Shown: positions 47,636 to 60,178, numbered from the stretch's first letter. The stretch: DNA of 64,000 nucleotides from Coffea arabica (GCF_036785885.1 NC_092315.1:18764026-18828025), one strand, 5' to 3'. The notes: generated from the sequence alone by a model not told the origin. Program-made: numbers and translations.

Positions 47636-48031
47636 CTAAAAAATTTAGGAAAAAAAAAAACTCTCACTAAGCAACCCTAGGATAGGAGAAACTCTAACTA
47701 GAAAATTTTAGAAGAAATTTTATTCATACAAATGAAAAAAAACTATAGAGAGGGACTCTCCCATGGAAAAATATCAGAAAAATTTGATCTCTCTCCCATG
47801 GGAGAGTTGAAAAAAGTTTTAGTTAGAGAGTTCTTTTCTAGAGAGAAGGAAGAGAAAGAAAAAATTCTTATTCTGTTTCATCCATGAACATGAAAAATAT
47901 TTTAAAACATGCAAAAGTTGGATGTACGACACTTCAAAAAGATGGAGAAAGCACTTAACTTTACAAATTACAATAATTGTTACCCATTAAAATTTTTTCA
48001 ATTGCCATTTAGCCTTCATCTCACATATTAA
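47636..48031. repeat. Copy 2 of the unnamed dispersed repeat, right part
   Basis: Continues copy 2 after the hAT element: AACTCTCACTAAG, GGAGAAACTCTAACTAG and TTTATTCATACAAATG resemble 58030-58130. It has a near-palindrome ACTCTCCCATGG with CCCATGGGAGAGT at about 47755-47805. The copia element inserted at its right edge. Confidence 0.4.
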
Positions 48032-48966
48032 TGTAAGGATCGAAAACAACTTAAGACGGGGGGTGAATTAGGTTATTGAAAAACTAATTAAGTTATGAGA
48101 CACTTTTTTGCTCAATATGAAATTTACCTTATTTTCTAGATGACCACACAATAAAACAAATAGTAAGAAAGCAAGATTGCTTGGGAGTACAAGAGATAAG
48201 CAATTAAGATTCACAAGATAGTAAATAATAAGAAAAGAATAGCAAACCAATTTCACTTCCAAACTCCTCTTGAGCTTGAATGCTACTTTATAGAGTAAGT
48301 TTCTTCAAATTGATCAAATACAACCAATCTTTGTGTACAAAGGAAGGATCACTTCCTCCTTACCCCAAGCTACACTTGGTCAAGTTAGGAAATTTTACTA
48401 TTATTCTGAATAACCCTCACAAATCTATACTATTGAAGTATTTTTCTCACACAAGAAAAGCTTATATGAATTTCACACAACTAATAGTACAAATCTTCTT
48501 TGAAGAGTATTTTCTCACTAAAACTATTCTTGATCTCTTGTATTCTCAAGGTGCAAAAGTTGTTTGAAGTTTCTGACCATACTCTATTTATATGAGACCA
48601 ACAAAGTGCTTCATTAATGTTTCTAACGGATAGAAGACAGCTGAAGAGTCAACTAGCCATTGGGAGTATCGGACGTCTGGTACAGCTGATGCTTGCGTCC
48701 GACAACAGACAGTGAGTTTAAGAAATCATCTTAATTCTTTCGGACGTCCGGTGATGGAATTCTTCATGCGTCTGAAATGTTGCATTGTTTATCGGACGTC
48801 CGATGTTGTTTTCGCGAGCGTCCGATAGTTTTCAACTTCCTTTATCTCTTTCAAATGCTCTTGTTCTTTGAATCAGATTTGCTTCATAATTGAAAGTATT
48901 TCTTGAAAAAATATTAGTATCATCCATTGTTTTGTAAACATCAAAAGTTAGGGACCAATGTCAACA
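48032..48966 (-). repeat. Copia 3' LTR
   Basis: Complete LTR, 935 bp. It carries two clear palindromes CGGACGTCCG (48741-48750 and within 48792-48803) and a third imperfect one near 48669. Confidence 0.85.
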
Positions 48967-49053
48967 TCCTCCCTCTTTTTGATGATGACAAAACAATGGA
49001 TGAAAGAAAGAAAAAGATTGAGCATATGAGCATAAACTCCCCCTCACTCATTG

Positions 49054-52000
49054 TGTGAGGACCCGAAAAATTTTCTTATTTCATTTTATTTTACTAGCTT
49101 AATTAATTATTTAATTAGACTATCTAAAAATCCATTTATATGGAAAAATGCCTCTCTTATGTTTTTAAAGCGTTTGTTAGAAAAGTTACTTTTCAAAAAT
49201 TCGTTTAGTTCAGAACAATGAGTACCCATTTTTCAAGACTACATTTGAATTGAGAGCGTATTAATTTTGGAAAAATAAGAATGATCAATAGTAGATTAAG
49301 AAAAGTCGTGAGGACTCATAAAATTTATTTATTTTAAACTCCTGTTACGAGTTTATTTAAATATTTAAATGTCCGTTTACCCCGAATATTATTTTGTAAC
49401 CTTTTTAGATCCAATTACATGGAACTATGACTTACATGTATTTTTAAAATGACTTGTTATGGAAATTAATTTTTGGAAGCTCATTTAGTGAGAATAGTGA
49501 ATGCGCATTTGGAGACAGTGATCGATTGAGAGTACAATGAGTTTGAAAAATTGGAGACTTATACATTAGTTTTAAAATAGGTATTTTTATGTTTAAATAC
49601 TCAAGTATTAGTTAGTAGTACAATCGTTATAAGAATTTTTAAAAAATTCCATTTTATCGCGCACAAATCGGAAATACGCATTTTCACACGCGCGGTTTAA
49701 TTGAGGGACTTAAGACCTTTATTTCTAGACTATTAAGAATGAATAACAATAGTATGTATACAAGTGCATTAGAGGTTTAGTGCACTAGTGAAATAAACCC
49801 GAGAGGAATGGAGCACGAAGCACGCGTGTACGCGCACTATCCTTAGTTGATTTTGGGAGCATTTTGGGTCACACATTATTAAGCTTCTCATGGGTGCATC
49901 ACACTAGATCAAAACCCTTCAATTCATCATCTAAAGTGGCATGCAACACTCTTATTTTCTTGCTCTAAGACAGCCGTGCACCTCAAGAAGAAAACCCACC
50001 AAAGTTCTTCATTTTTCCTTCATCAAATCTTCACTGATCCTCCACCAAATCATACCAAAATTTCACCATACATAGCTAATCACTTGGAGACTACACTAAG
50101 CTAAGAAAAAGGGGCTGTTTTCACGATTTTCTTGGGCCAAGGAGGGACCGAAAATTTCTGCTTAGGACACCAAGTGAAGTAAATAACGATCAACTACCGA
50201 AATATTGATTTATGGAAGTTCTAGTGCTCATATAAACTCATGCATGCAAGTGAGTAGCATTATTTTGAGAAAAAAATTGTTGTGTGGGCTCTATGAACTC
50301 CCACCTTGGATATATGGACTGATTTGTGGTGTTTGGATGGTAATAATGTTTATTTAGTGCTTAAACTAGTGGATTAATATTGGGTTGTTGATAGAAACTC
50401 AAGGATGGTGCAATGACCAAAAGTGATCATTTTGCCCCTGCTTTGTTCAAGCACTTTGGTGCAAAATTTTGAGGTTCTAATGGCTTGCTTATGTTGTTTA
50501 CATGTTATATTGAGTGTGTAAAAGTTTCATTGAAAAATAACTTGATTTGGTCACCCAAATGTTGGATTTACGAAAGCTTAGAAATCTGGAAACTATTCCC
50601 GTATTCACCCAGGCAGTGTTTTTGTTTCTACTATATCTTTTTACTCCAATGTTGAAATCGAGTGCCGTTTGTGGCACTAGAAACTAGACATTCCCATATT
50701 TTCAACGGTATAAAATATACATTCTGGTTCTATCTGAATGAGTCAAACCACTCATTTGAAAATTGATGTCCTGTTTCATTGTTTCCTGGAAGGCAGCACA
50801 TGAGCTGTAACTTGATGCTCACGAATGAGCTAGTTATGGATAGATTTTGAAAATGATTTCTTCTGAGAAAATATAGCCTTATGAGTCTGTTTTTTAACGC
50901 CACCAACCATGCTCAATTCTGAGTTGAATTGAGTAATTTATGATCAAAATTCGAATCTGGTCTTGTGAAGGAATACCATGCATTTGGACAGATTTGAAAC
51001 TAACATTGATTTGGGACTTGTTGTCCAAAGCTTCTTAGTGTAAATCACCTATCAAATGTACCTTGGACATATTTTAGACATTACTTACTGGAATGGATCA
51101 TGTTTGAAATGTTTCTTGACCAAATGTTTGGAAACGGCAAAACGGAAGTTCAAAGGTAGTTTAGCCTTAGAATTTCTTGTGATTTCAACGGTTTCGTTAA
51201 CCAACTTTCCGTACATATTTTTCTATGAAAATTGGCAGAGGAATAGGGAAACTGCTAAATTTGGTGCTATTCCGAGTCCGTTTCGCTGTTCAACTAAATT
51301 TCCAAGGTTCATGATTTGAGTTTGGAAAACCCTTGTTTAACAAGGGAATTTTGGTAATTTTGAACCACCATATCTTGGTGTTCAAAACTTCAATCCTCGT
51401 TCCGCTTGTTTCGTTTTAAACTTGGATTGTAACTCTAGAGGAGTACCAAATTTCAAAGGCTAGTTCAAATTGAGTGAATTTAACCGAATTTCCAAAGTTG
51501 GCCAAAAACCAACCTAAATCTGTTTTGATAACTCAGGTTATCAATTTTGAGTTAATTTTTGAATATCGTCCACTTGGATTCATGGAAAGGTGTCTTCTAG
51601 GAACTTGTAGTACTCAGAATGTAGTTTCCAACAGTTTCAAGTTTTTCAATTTTTGACATTCAGGGAGTGAGTTATGATTTTTCAAAAAATATCCCAAAAA
51701 TAAAAAATTTTGGCCATTTTGAAAAGAATCCGCGCGGGAATAATTTCATAGAATCCGGCCGTGTATCCGGCCAGTTCTTGGCCGGATTGGTGGTGAGTTT
51801 TGAAAAAAAATTGGGTTTCTTCACTGCCTTAAATTCGGCCAGAAATCCGGCGGGATATCCGGCCAGTTCTTGGCCGGATTGTGACGTGGCAGCTTTACTT
51901 TCGATGGTCATTTGTTTTGAAAATGATTTATATGTACTTGTTTCCATCCAATGATTTTGAGGATGAAAATTGGATTACTCTTGAGTTTTTGAACTCCACT

Positions 52001-53558
52001 CTTGGGCCTCGATTTTACGAGGAAATTTAGGCTCATCATTGCGATATTTTCTAGATTGTACTAGTGTGTGACCTTCCGTGATAATTGGAAATTTTAAGTG
52101 ATAGTGTGTGATAGTTAATTGTTATTTGCTTAGACGCTCAAGGGGATCTTCAAGACCAACTCGGAGCGGACGCCTAAACACTTGTTTGAGTGTTTACTTT
52201 CTTGTTTCAATAGGTGAGTGTTCTATATAGGAGTACGTAATTTGAATGAGTTTATGACATGCTTATTCCATGATCATTAAGTGTTAAGTGTTACATGTTA
52301 AGTATTTACCACACTCATGGATATTTAAGTAGGGCATACTTGAATTACTCGACATGAAATACTTGAAATACATATACTTGAATTACTCGACTTGAGATAC
52401 TTGAATTGCATATTTATGTGATGTGTTTAAATGATTAATGATGCTATGGCTGCATAAGTCGGTTGGAAGGAATCTCCTCGACTCTTAAGTGGTAAAAGTG
52501 GGACACGGCCAATGGTGGCCCATTAAAATGACGAATGTCTACCAATTAATCGTAATCACTTATCGTTAACCGTTAACCGTCAACAGTTAACCGTAACTAC
52601 GTACCGTTTACCAACCTACTTGATTACCTATTTACTTGATTACCTGCTTACTTGATTACTTGATTATTTGAATTATTTGATTACGGTAAATTACATGTTC
52701 TTATGAAATTGTCCACCCTCTTAAGGCGAGTGTATACTTTATCTCACTCGACCTACTCAAATGATAAAATTTTACCTTTCGTCGGTTTACTTGATTACTT
52801 GTGCATGTTATAAGCTCTAAGCTGAATTTAGGCCCTGCCCTTGGTTACTGACCTACTCGAGCCAGGACTGGACTCAGTCGGGTAGGTTGGAATCATGGGC
52901 CACCGTTTCGGTATACTCGAGTATTACCACTGGAGGGATAAGGTGATGGCCAGACAGTACCGTGGGGACCGGAAGTTACAAGGTGCAGTTGATCGAAATA
53001 GTTCCAATGGAACACCGTATCGTTCAATATGTGTTTATTTCTGCATAATGATAACCGTTTCATGATAATGTGCCAAGGTGAAATCTCGAGCTATACATGA
53101 GTTATGCTAATTACTCGTACATTGGTTATTGTCTTATGTTAATGTGCTAATATATAACCTTGAACCGTACATATGATACGCTCACATTACTTGCTTTATT
53201 AGAACTGTTAGAGTGTCTTGGAACCTCATTGGGCTGTGTAGCTCATTCCACGATTTTGTTTTCCTTAATAGGGTTCGAGACCAATAGTGCTCGTGAATAG
53301 TACTAGATTGTTCTCTTTTGGAATATTTTAAGTTGTATTACAACAGATGGCTGTAGTAAATATTCTTTTGGGTTGTATTAAGCTTGAGAGCTGATTTATT
53401 GTAAGTGTGAAATATTTTGGAGTACTTTTATTATATATTGAAGTAATTTGAAGTATTCCTAATCTTGAATTATGGATTGTACCGAGTCCTGGCGAGAGTT
53501 AGGCAGGCGTCCCGCGGATACCATTTGGTTCGTCTTAAGGAGAAGTGGGGGCGTCACA
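49054..53558 (+). mobile_element. Solo LTR, 4.5 kb, of the long-LTR family
   Basis: Starts TGTGAGGACCCGAAAAATTT at 49054 and ends GGGGGCGTCACA at 53558, with a perfect 5-bp duplication CATTG on both sides (49049-49053 and 53559-53563). No gag-pol frames, primer site or second LTR. Related to 8149-13615 (opposite orientation), 44307-47490 and the start at 62189. It contains two copies of a palindromic motif ATCCGGCCA-GTTCT-TGGCCGGAT (51765-51787 and 51857-51879). Such LTR sizes fit large-LTR Gypsy or non-coding LARD elements; which one is not decidable here. Confidence 0.82.
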
Positions 53559-53967
53559 CATTGCATCAAAAAATTTTAAGTGTCAAACTTATAATCTCAA
53601 AATAATTTTTCCTTTCACATAGCATCCATTTCTCCCCTTTTTTATCATCATAAGATGAGAGTAAAATCCAGCAACCATAATCCATAATGTAGTTGCCATA
53701 TCAGAGAATCCAAACTATCAATCATAAATAGAGAAATGATATTAGAATTCAACAATCACCAACATACCAACATCAATCATCAGTCAAAAACAGAGAATTA
53801 ATACCAAAAGAAGTACCAAACAGAGAAATATCAACCAAAATACATTAGCAATTCAACTAGAAAACATCAATGTTAACCAAGATCTATTAGTACAAAGTAC
53901 TTGAAACATCAAAAGAGAAAATACAAAAGATGCATCCTAATATGAAGTGCAAATGACCCTAAAGTGC

Positions 53968-54380
53968 CTAAAGTGTTTCACAAAATTTCAGAAAGTCACA
54001 ACATTTAAATTCCGAACAATTGACACTTCTGATTTTAACAATATTCAAACCAAGTAGATTTTGAACTTTTACAAATAGGAAAACGAAATTTTTTGAAAGT
54101 ATCATCTTTGTGAGTAAGAAAAACCACCCAAATGTATTTAGAATAATCATCAATAATGACTGAACAATATCTCTTACCACCCAAGTTAGCAATTTGTGTA
54201 GGACCAAACAAATTAAAATATAAAAACTCCAATGGTCTTGAGGTAGAAATACATCACCTCCAAATATCATTATGCCACTAGATTTTGGTTTGAATTTGAT
54301 GAATTATAATGGATTACCGGTCATGTGTCTTGAACATTCACTGTCTATGAACCACTTTGATTTCTTATTAATGTTCACCA
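53968..54380 (-). pseudogene. Copia protease and integrase remnants
   Basis: On the minus strand at about 54380-54310 the protease motif reads KWFIDSECSRHMTGN, where copia elements have DSG; the Gly is Glu here. Farther along, 54232-54035 reads MEFLYFNLFGPTQIANLGGK and then IDDYSKYIWVVFLTHKD, the first part of the rve integrase core. Stops and a shift separate these, and the GAG-pre-integrase zinc region is not seen. The rest of the integrase and the reverse transcriptase are gone. Confidence 0.8.
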
Positions 54381-54599
54381 AGTTCACCTACTCAAGAGTT
54401 CAAGAACTAATATATGGTACCCACTAATTTTTAGGTTCTTGAGAGTTAGTATCATGTCTAATTATCTACATGCATTTCATGCATCTTCTCATGTTCTTTC
54501 TCACATAGCAATTGCTTTTCATATGATCTTTTTGACAACAAAAATTACACATAATTAATGAGTTATTTGCATAAACAGATTTAATAAATCTTACTTATC

Positions 54600-56125
54600 T
54601 TCTCTTATAAACAGCAAAATCATTTGCACCAAAATTTATCTTCTTCTCATGCCAAGATGAGATTTTGTTCCATTTCCTTGAAAACAGTTTTGTTTCTTAT
54701 ATTGAAGAAACTCATTTAGATTATCCATTCTTTCTTTCAGATCACCTTATTCCTCTTTGAACATTTCACAAATTCTTATTTTTCTATCAAACTTATGTTA
54801 TAAATCAATCTCATTCTTTTTCAAGAAATCATTTTCAGTTTTCAGCTTCTTGTTTTCTTGAAAAAGGCGTGCATTATTCTGAAGAAGAAAACTAATTTTG
54901 TGTTTTAATTCCTTGTTTCTAGTATAAGATTCTTTCAAACTATCATGTAATTTTTCAATGAAAGATTCAAGATCATCATCAGTTTCATTACCACTTTCAA
55001 ATTGAATGTTACAAGTTGTTACCTCATTATCTCTAACGGTCATAAAAGTCAATTAAACAGATTCTTCTTCCTCTTCAATTTTACCATCGGAGTTGCACCT
55101 ATTCCATGTGAATTGGAAGTTGTTGAATCTTGATTTTCTTCCTTCTTTCTTCTTCATCATTGGACACTCACTCATGTAGTATCCAAGATGGCCGCATTCA
55201 TAGCATTTGTTACCTTACTTTTTGTTGGCCTCTAGCTTTCCATTGTTTCTTGTATTGTTGAATTGATTGGGATTCGGATTGCTAGGTCCTCCTTTTCTGA
55301 ATCACCTTTTGTTGAGGATTCTCTTGAAATTTTTTGTAATGAGGGATAGATCATTGTCATCCACATACATATCTTTTTCATCCAAGGAAATCGAGTCATC
55401 TTCATCTTGAGATGCTTTTAGAGCAATGTTCCTTCTCACCTTTGCATCTTCTTCTTCTTGTACCTTAGTCTTAAGTTTTAGCTCATAAGAGATTAGAGAA
55501 TTAATAAGAGATTCAAAAGACATAGAATTCAAATCTTTAGTCTCTTCAATAGCAGTCACCTTACTCTCCCAATTCTTGGACAAAACATTCAAGATTTTTC
55601 TATTTTTCTCTCCTAAGGAGTATTCCTTTTCTAGCACCTCTAAATCCTTAATAAAATCATTGAATTTACAATACATTTTATCAATATTTTTATGAGATTT
55701 CGTCTTAAACGACTCATACTTAGTAACCAAGATAGATTTCTTTTGTTTTCTAATATTTTCACTACTTTCATGAATTTCTCTCAATTTATTTCAAACTTCC
55801 TTAGCTGACTTACAACCCTTGACTCTAATAGATTCATTTGAGTCTAAAACACTATATAACACATTCATAACTTTTACATTTAAGATGGGATGATTCTATC
55901 CTCTGCAGTCAATTCATTTCTTGTTTTTGGTCTAGGTCTATGAGTGTTTTCATCTACCATAGAGGTATCATATAGACCTTCATTAACAACAAACCACAAT
56001 TCAATATCAATCGATTACAAGAAAATAATCATTCTTTCTTTCCAACTCACATAATTTGATCAATTAAACATTGGAGGTCTAATCACATATTGTCCTTCAA
56101 AAAATATGGTATTGTTGGTTGTCAT
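54600..56125 (-). pseudogene. Copia Gag remnant (UBN2/DUF4219 type) with zinc knuckle
   Basis: The start ATG at about 56125 gives MTTNNTIFFEGQYVIRPPMF, followed by a stop and then NYVSWKERMIIFL, the DUF4219-like opening. The best block, 55784-55302, is a 160-codon charged helical UBN2-type Gag (SKNWESKVTAIEE, SFESLINSLISYELKLK). Then comes CYECGHLGYYMSEC (about 55150-55210), a CCHC knuckle in which the His position is Tyr. A coiled-coil-like stretch (55052-54798) follows. Several in-frame stops make it non-functional. Confidence 0.8.
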
Positions 56126-56181
56126 CTTTACTCCTAAACTGCTTGACCTTAATTTTTAGGAGACCAAGGTTTGATACCAAT

Positions 56182-56674
56182 TGTAAGGATCGAAAACAAT
56201 CTAAGAAGGGGGTGAATTAGGTTATTTAAAAACTAATCAAGTTATGAGACACTTTTTTGCTCAATATGAAATTTACCCTTTTTTCTAGATAATCACATAA
56301 TGAAACAAATAATAAGAAAGCAAGATTGTTTGGGAGTAGAAGAGATAAGCAATTAAGATTCACAAGATAGTAAGTAATAAGGAAAGAATAGCAAACCAAT
56401 TTCACTTCCAAACTCCTCTTAAATTTGAATACTACTTTATAAAGCAAGTTTTTTCAAATTGATCAAATACAATCAATCATTGTGTACAAAGGAATGATCA
56501 CTTCCTCCTTACCCCAAGTTACACTTGGTCAAATTAGGAAGTTTTATTATCACTCTAGATAACCCTCACAAAACTACACTATTGAAGTATTTTTTCTCAC
56601 ACAAGAAAAACTTATACGAATTTCACACAATTAAAAGTACAAATATTCTTTGAAGAGTATTTTCTTACTAAAAT
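56182..56674 (-). repeat. Extra partial copia LTR
   Basis: About 490 bases repeat the adjoining part of the full 5' LTR (56675 onward), both starting with the AAGGATCGAA(A/G)AC block. So the element's 5' end has one and a half LTRs, and the primer site follows the partial one. Confidence 0.85.
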
Positions 56675-57607
56675 TGAAGGATCGAAGACAACTTAAGAGC
56701 GGAGTGAATTAGGTTATTTAAAATCTAATCAAGTTATGAGGCACTTTTTTACTTAATATGAAATTTACCCTCTTTTCTAGATGACCGTACAATGAAACAA
56801 ATAGTAAGAAAGCAAGATTGTTTGGGAGTAGAAGAGATAAGCAATTAAGATTTACAAGGTAGTAAGTAATAAGGAAAGAATAGCAAGCCAATTTCACTTC
56901 CAAACTCCTCTTGAGCTTGAATACTACTTTATAGAGTAAGTTTTTTCAAGTTGATCAAATACAATCAATCTTTGTGTACAAAGGAAGAATCACTTCCTCC
57001 TTACCCCAAACTACACTTGGTTAAATTAGGAAATTTTACTATCACTCTGGATAACCCTCACAAAGCTGCACTATTGAAGTATTTTTCTCACACAAGAAAA
57101 GCTTATACGAATTTCACACAACTAAGAGTACAAATTTTCTTTGAAAAGTATTTTCTCACTAAAACTACTCTTGATCTCTTGTATTCTCAATGTGCAAAAG
57201 TTGTTTGAAGTTTCTGACCATGCTCTATTTATATGAGACCAAGAAAGTATTTCATTAATGCTTCCAACGAATAGAAGGCAGCTGAAGAGTCAACTAGCCG
57301 TTGGGAGTATCGGATGTCCGGTACAGTTGATGCTTGCGTCCGACGGCAGACAGTGAGTTTGAGAAATCATCTTAATTCTTTCGGACATTCGGTTATGGAG
57401 TTCTTCATGCGTCTGAAGTGTTACATTGTTTATCGGACATTCGATGTTGTTTTCGCGAGCGTCCGATAGCTTTCAACTTCCTTTATCTCTTTTAAATGCT
57501 CTTGTTCTTTGAATTAGATTTGCTTCATAAGTGAAAGTATTTCTTGAAGAGATATTATTATCATCTATTCTTTTGTAAACATCAAAAGTTAGGGACCAAG
57601 GTCAACA
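56675..57607 (-). repeat. Copia 5' LTR (full)
   Basis: 933 bp, closely similar to 48032-48966. The CGGACGTCCG palindromes of the 3' LTR appear here as CGGATGTCCG and CGGACATTCG, changes expected from methylated-CpG decay. Confidence 0.85.
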
Positions 57608-58316
57608 GTTAAGCCCCACATCAAGTTCTCAAGGAATTTCAATAATATTAATGAGATCTTGAACTACTCCACTTTTTTTAATAGAAAAGATTATTTTATT
57701 CAATAAATCTATACTAATGATAAAAAATACATCAAACAAACATAATACAAACATATATAGATTCGAAATCAACAGATACAATAGACCTAAAAAATCAATA
57801 CAAATAGAGATAACATTGATGTTCCCATGTATCTTCCATCCACATAAATCATTGTAATCTAATACATCTGTGCATGTCTTCGGACTGTCAATTTTGATTA
57901 AAACTTTTTAAGTTCAAAGAGAAATGTATATCTGCAACAATTAAGAAGTTGCATATTTGAGAAACCAGATTCTAAATTTACAAAATTTCAAATTTCACTA
58001 AAAAGATAAAAAGTAAGAAAAACTCGCTACTAAAAAATCCAGCAAAGAATAAAATCTAGCTAAGAGATCCTAAGAGAGAAGAATCTCTCATTAGGAAACT
58101 CTAGGAGAGAATTTATTCAAACAAAAGAAACTAAAAACTAAAAAGAGTACTCCTTCCTATGGAGAAAGACCAGATATTGTCTCTCTCCTGTGGAAGAGAT
58201 GAATGAGATTTTTATTGACAAAGTTCTAGAGAGATGGGGGAAAAAAGAGTTCTAAAGAGAAGGAGGAGAAGACAAAAAACTAATAAATAGAAGCATCAAT
58301 GATGAATCTTGAGTTT
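57608..58316. repeat. Copy 3 of the unnamed dispersed repeat
   Basis: Contains CTCTCATTAGGAAACTCTAG, TTTATTCAAACAAA and CTCTCTCCTGTGG, resembling 47640-47900. It begins near a CCCCACATCAAGTTCTC segment that has a counterpart at 59340 (CCCACGTTGACTTCTC), so the host repeat may carry direct terminal repeats. The LINE fragment inserted at its right edge. Confidence 0.4.
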
Positions 58317-59265
58317 TTTTTTTGGCAAATCTCGTACATGAGGAAGGGACGCCACCCCTTATATTTTATTAAAAATGGAATACAAATATTACAAAGAGTT
58401 TGAGCAAAATCGAAAAGCTAAAAGAAGCTGAAATAAAATAAATGAGTACTTATTCCTTTGCAACTCAGTTACATACAAATGGAAATGATCTACTATCCAA
58501 GCTGGTAAATTTCCTAGCACGAAAAGGAAGATCACGAAATTCAAACCATACATAATTGACGCCAAGTGAGTTTGAAGCTAATGCATCTGCTGCCGAGTTA
58601 ACCTCACGATAGACATGGCAAATCTCTATCACTAGCGAAGAAATTCAAAATCATATCTCCCTTAGAATATTGCAAATAGGCCACTTAGCAAGAGCATTTG
58701 ATTGAACCAAATCGACTAAACTATTGAATCAACTTCAACATAAACCTATTTATAACCGTGCTGATGACATAACTTTAAACCATAAAGAAGCGAAAGACCC
58801 TCCGCTGACAAAATATTAGAGTCACCAAACTTTTTATAAAATGCACAAATTAATTTTTCATTCCCATCCCTCACGAATCCCCCACCAAAGCCTCTAGCAT
58901 CGACTACACTAGCATCCATATTAAGCTTATAACAACCAACAGGAGGAGGCTCCTATGCAATAGCAAGCCCTTGGACCTTATGCTTAAAACCAGCAGCATA
59001 TGTGAACCATTTACACCCCAAATCACCAACAAAATGACCCTTCTTAAATATACCAGCCATCCCCAAATTATCTAAAAAATGTTCCACCTGATACACAACA
59101 GACAAGGCATCAAAGAAAACGCCCTTAAACCTTACAGCATTACGTCCTTTCCGAAGAAACCAGCAAACAAGAGAAGGCAACGAAATACGAATATGATCTC
59201 GAGCTCCTGATGAACTGATAAAAACCATGAACATATCATTGAAGAAACATTCACATGATGGAACC
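58317..59265 (-). mobile_element. 5'-truncated LINE with RNase H remnant
   Basis: Poly(A) tail as the T run at 58317-58322. A 15-bp target duplication ATGAATC(T/G)TGAGTTT flanks it (58302-58316 and 59266-59280, 14 of 15 identical). The minus-strand frame 59267-58953 reads SLPSLVCWFLRKGRNAVRFK, the linker before RNase H. After a stop come GCYKLNMDASVVDARGFGGG and SAEGLSLLYGLKL, then stops. The 3' end (GGCAAA-CTCGTA) resembles the LINE at 6949. Only the last 950 bp was copied, as is usual for target-primed reverse transcription. Confidence 0.85.
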
Positions 59266-59280
59266 ATGAATCGTGAGTTT

Positions 59281-60178
59281 ATTCATCAAGTTGTTTACAA
59301 ATTCACCTGGTTCTTTCTTTCCAACTTTGATGGTTCAAAGTCCCACGTTGACTTCTCGAGGACGTCCAGTCACATCAATAAGATCTTGTTTGGTTTTGAG
59401 ACAGAAACCAATGTTCTTTTGAAAAATACATTAAAGACCATTTTCGTAAAAAATGTAGATGAAATCTGCTTGCCTTTTTTCTTCTTTCTTCAGTTATTTT
59501 CTTTCTGATTCTTCAATATCTCACAGGTGCTCTACTTTCCCTCTTATTTGGATGCCCGTATATTATTTTTTGTTTAGCATAACTCCTTCTTTAACTTTTA
59601 GGACGATTGCTTTAATTCATTTCTTTTGTTAATAGTTATACAATAAAAAACTCTGGCATTCCTTCATAAGTTGATAAACCAAGCTAAAAACTTGCGTAAA
59701 GTACATAAAAAATTATATGTTATAATTGAATACATGTTGCAATTATTCAATTTCAATCTGCGTTATTTTATGGAAAAAATTCTTAACGGGTTCATTATTT
59801 AGCTTATAAAGAACATTTCTTTTATATAAGTTGTTGCAAGCCATGAAGCTACAATCGGAAGCGAATTATAATTATTGGCTCAAGTTAATATTTAATAATC
59901 TATTCCAAAAAGATGAAAAATTGATTTTCGGGTGATCCATCGAAAAGCATATCAAAATTCGAATTGTAAAAGCTACACTAAAAGTAGAAAAATCACATAA
60001 TAGATCAAATCTACAACCGAACTAGATTAAAAGTAAAAATTAAGTAATTAAGAAAAGTCATGGCCACATTCTTTAACAATAAAATAAGATAACATCATAA
60101 AAGGAAGGAAATGTGGATGAGAAACGAAAGTCTCTTTGTCTACCTCATCTTCTTTTGTCAAAACAACATTTGTCAACA
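59281..60178. other. Intergenic, nothing recognised
   Basis: AT-rich, possibly the remaining part of the dispersed repeat interrupted by the LINE (see the CCCACGTTGACTTCTC segment at 59340). No coding evidence. Confidence 0.4.

Larger units (their letters stand above)
48032..57607 (-). mobile_element. Ty1/copia retrotransposon, degenerate, with nested solo LTR
   Basis: The 3' LTR is 48032-48966 and the 5' LTR 56675-57607 (TG...CA, 935 and 933 bp). Flanking ATTAA and GTTAA are a mutated target duplication. A purine tract (complement of TCCTCCCTCTTTTT, 48967-48980) precedes the 3' LTR. A primer-binding site TTGGTATCAAACC, close to the initiator-Met type, lies at about 56169-56181. Gag, protease and integrase remnants lie between, on the minus strand; the reverse transcriptase and RNase H region is deleted. 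An extra partial LTR (56182-56674) follows the 5' LTR. A 4.5 kb solo LTR of another family occupies 49054-53558. Confidence 0.88.

Noticed and set aside
51667..51954. Opposed 95- and 91-codon frames sharing one region
   Set aside because: Both arise from the repeated CCGGCC palindromes within a solo LTR; no homology recognised.
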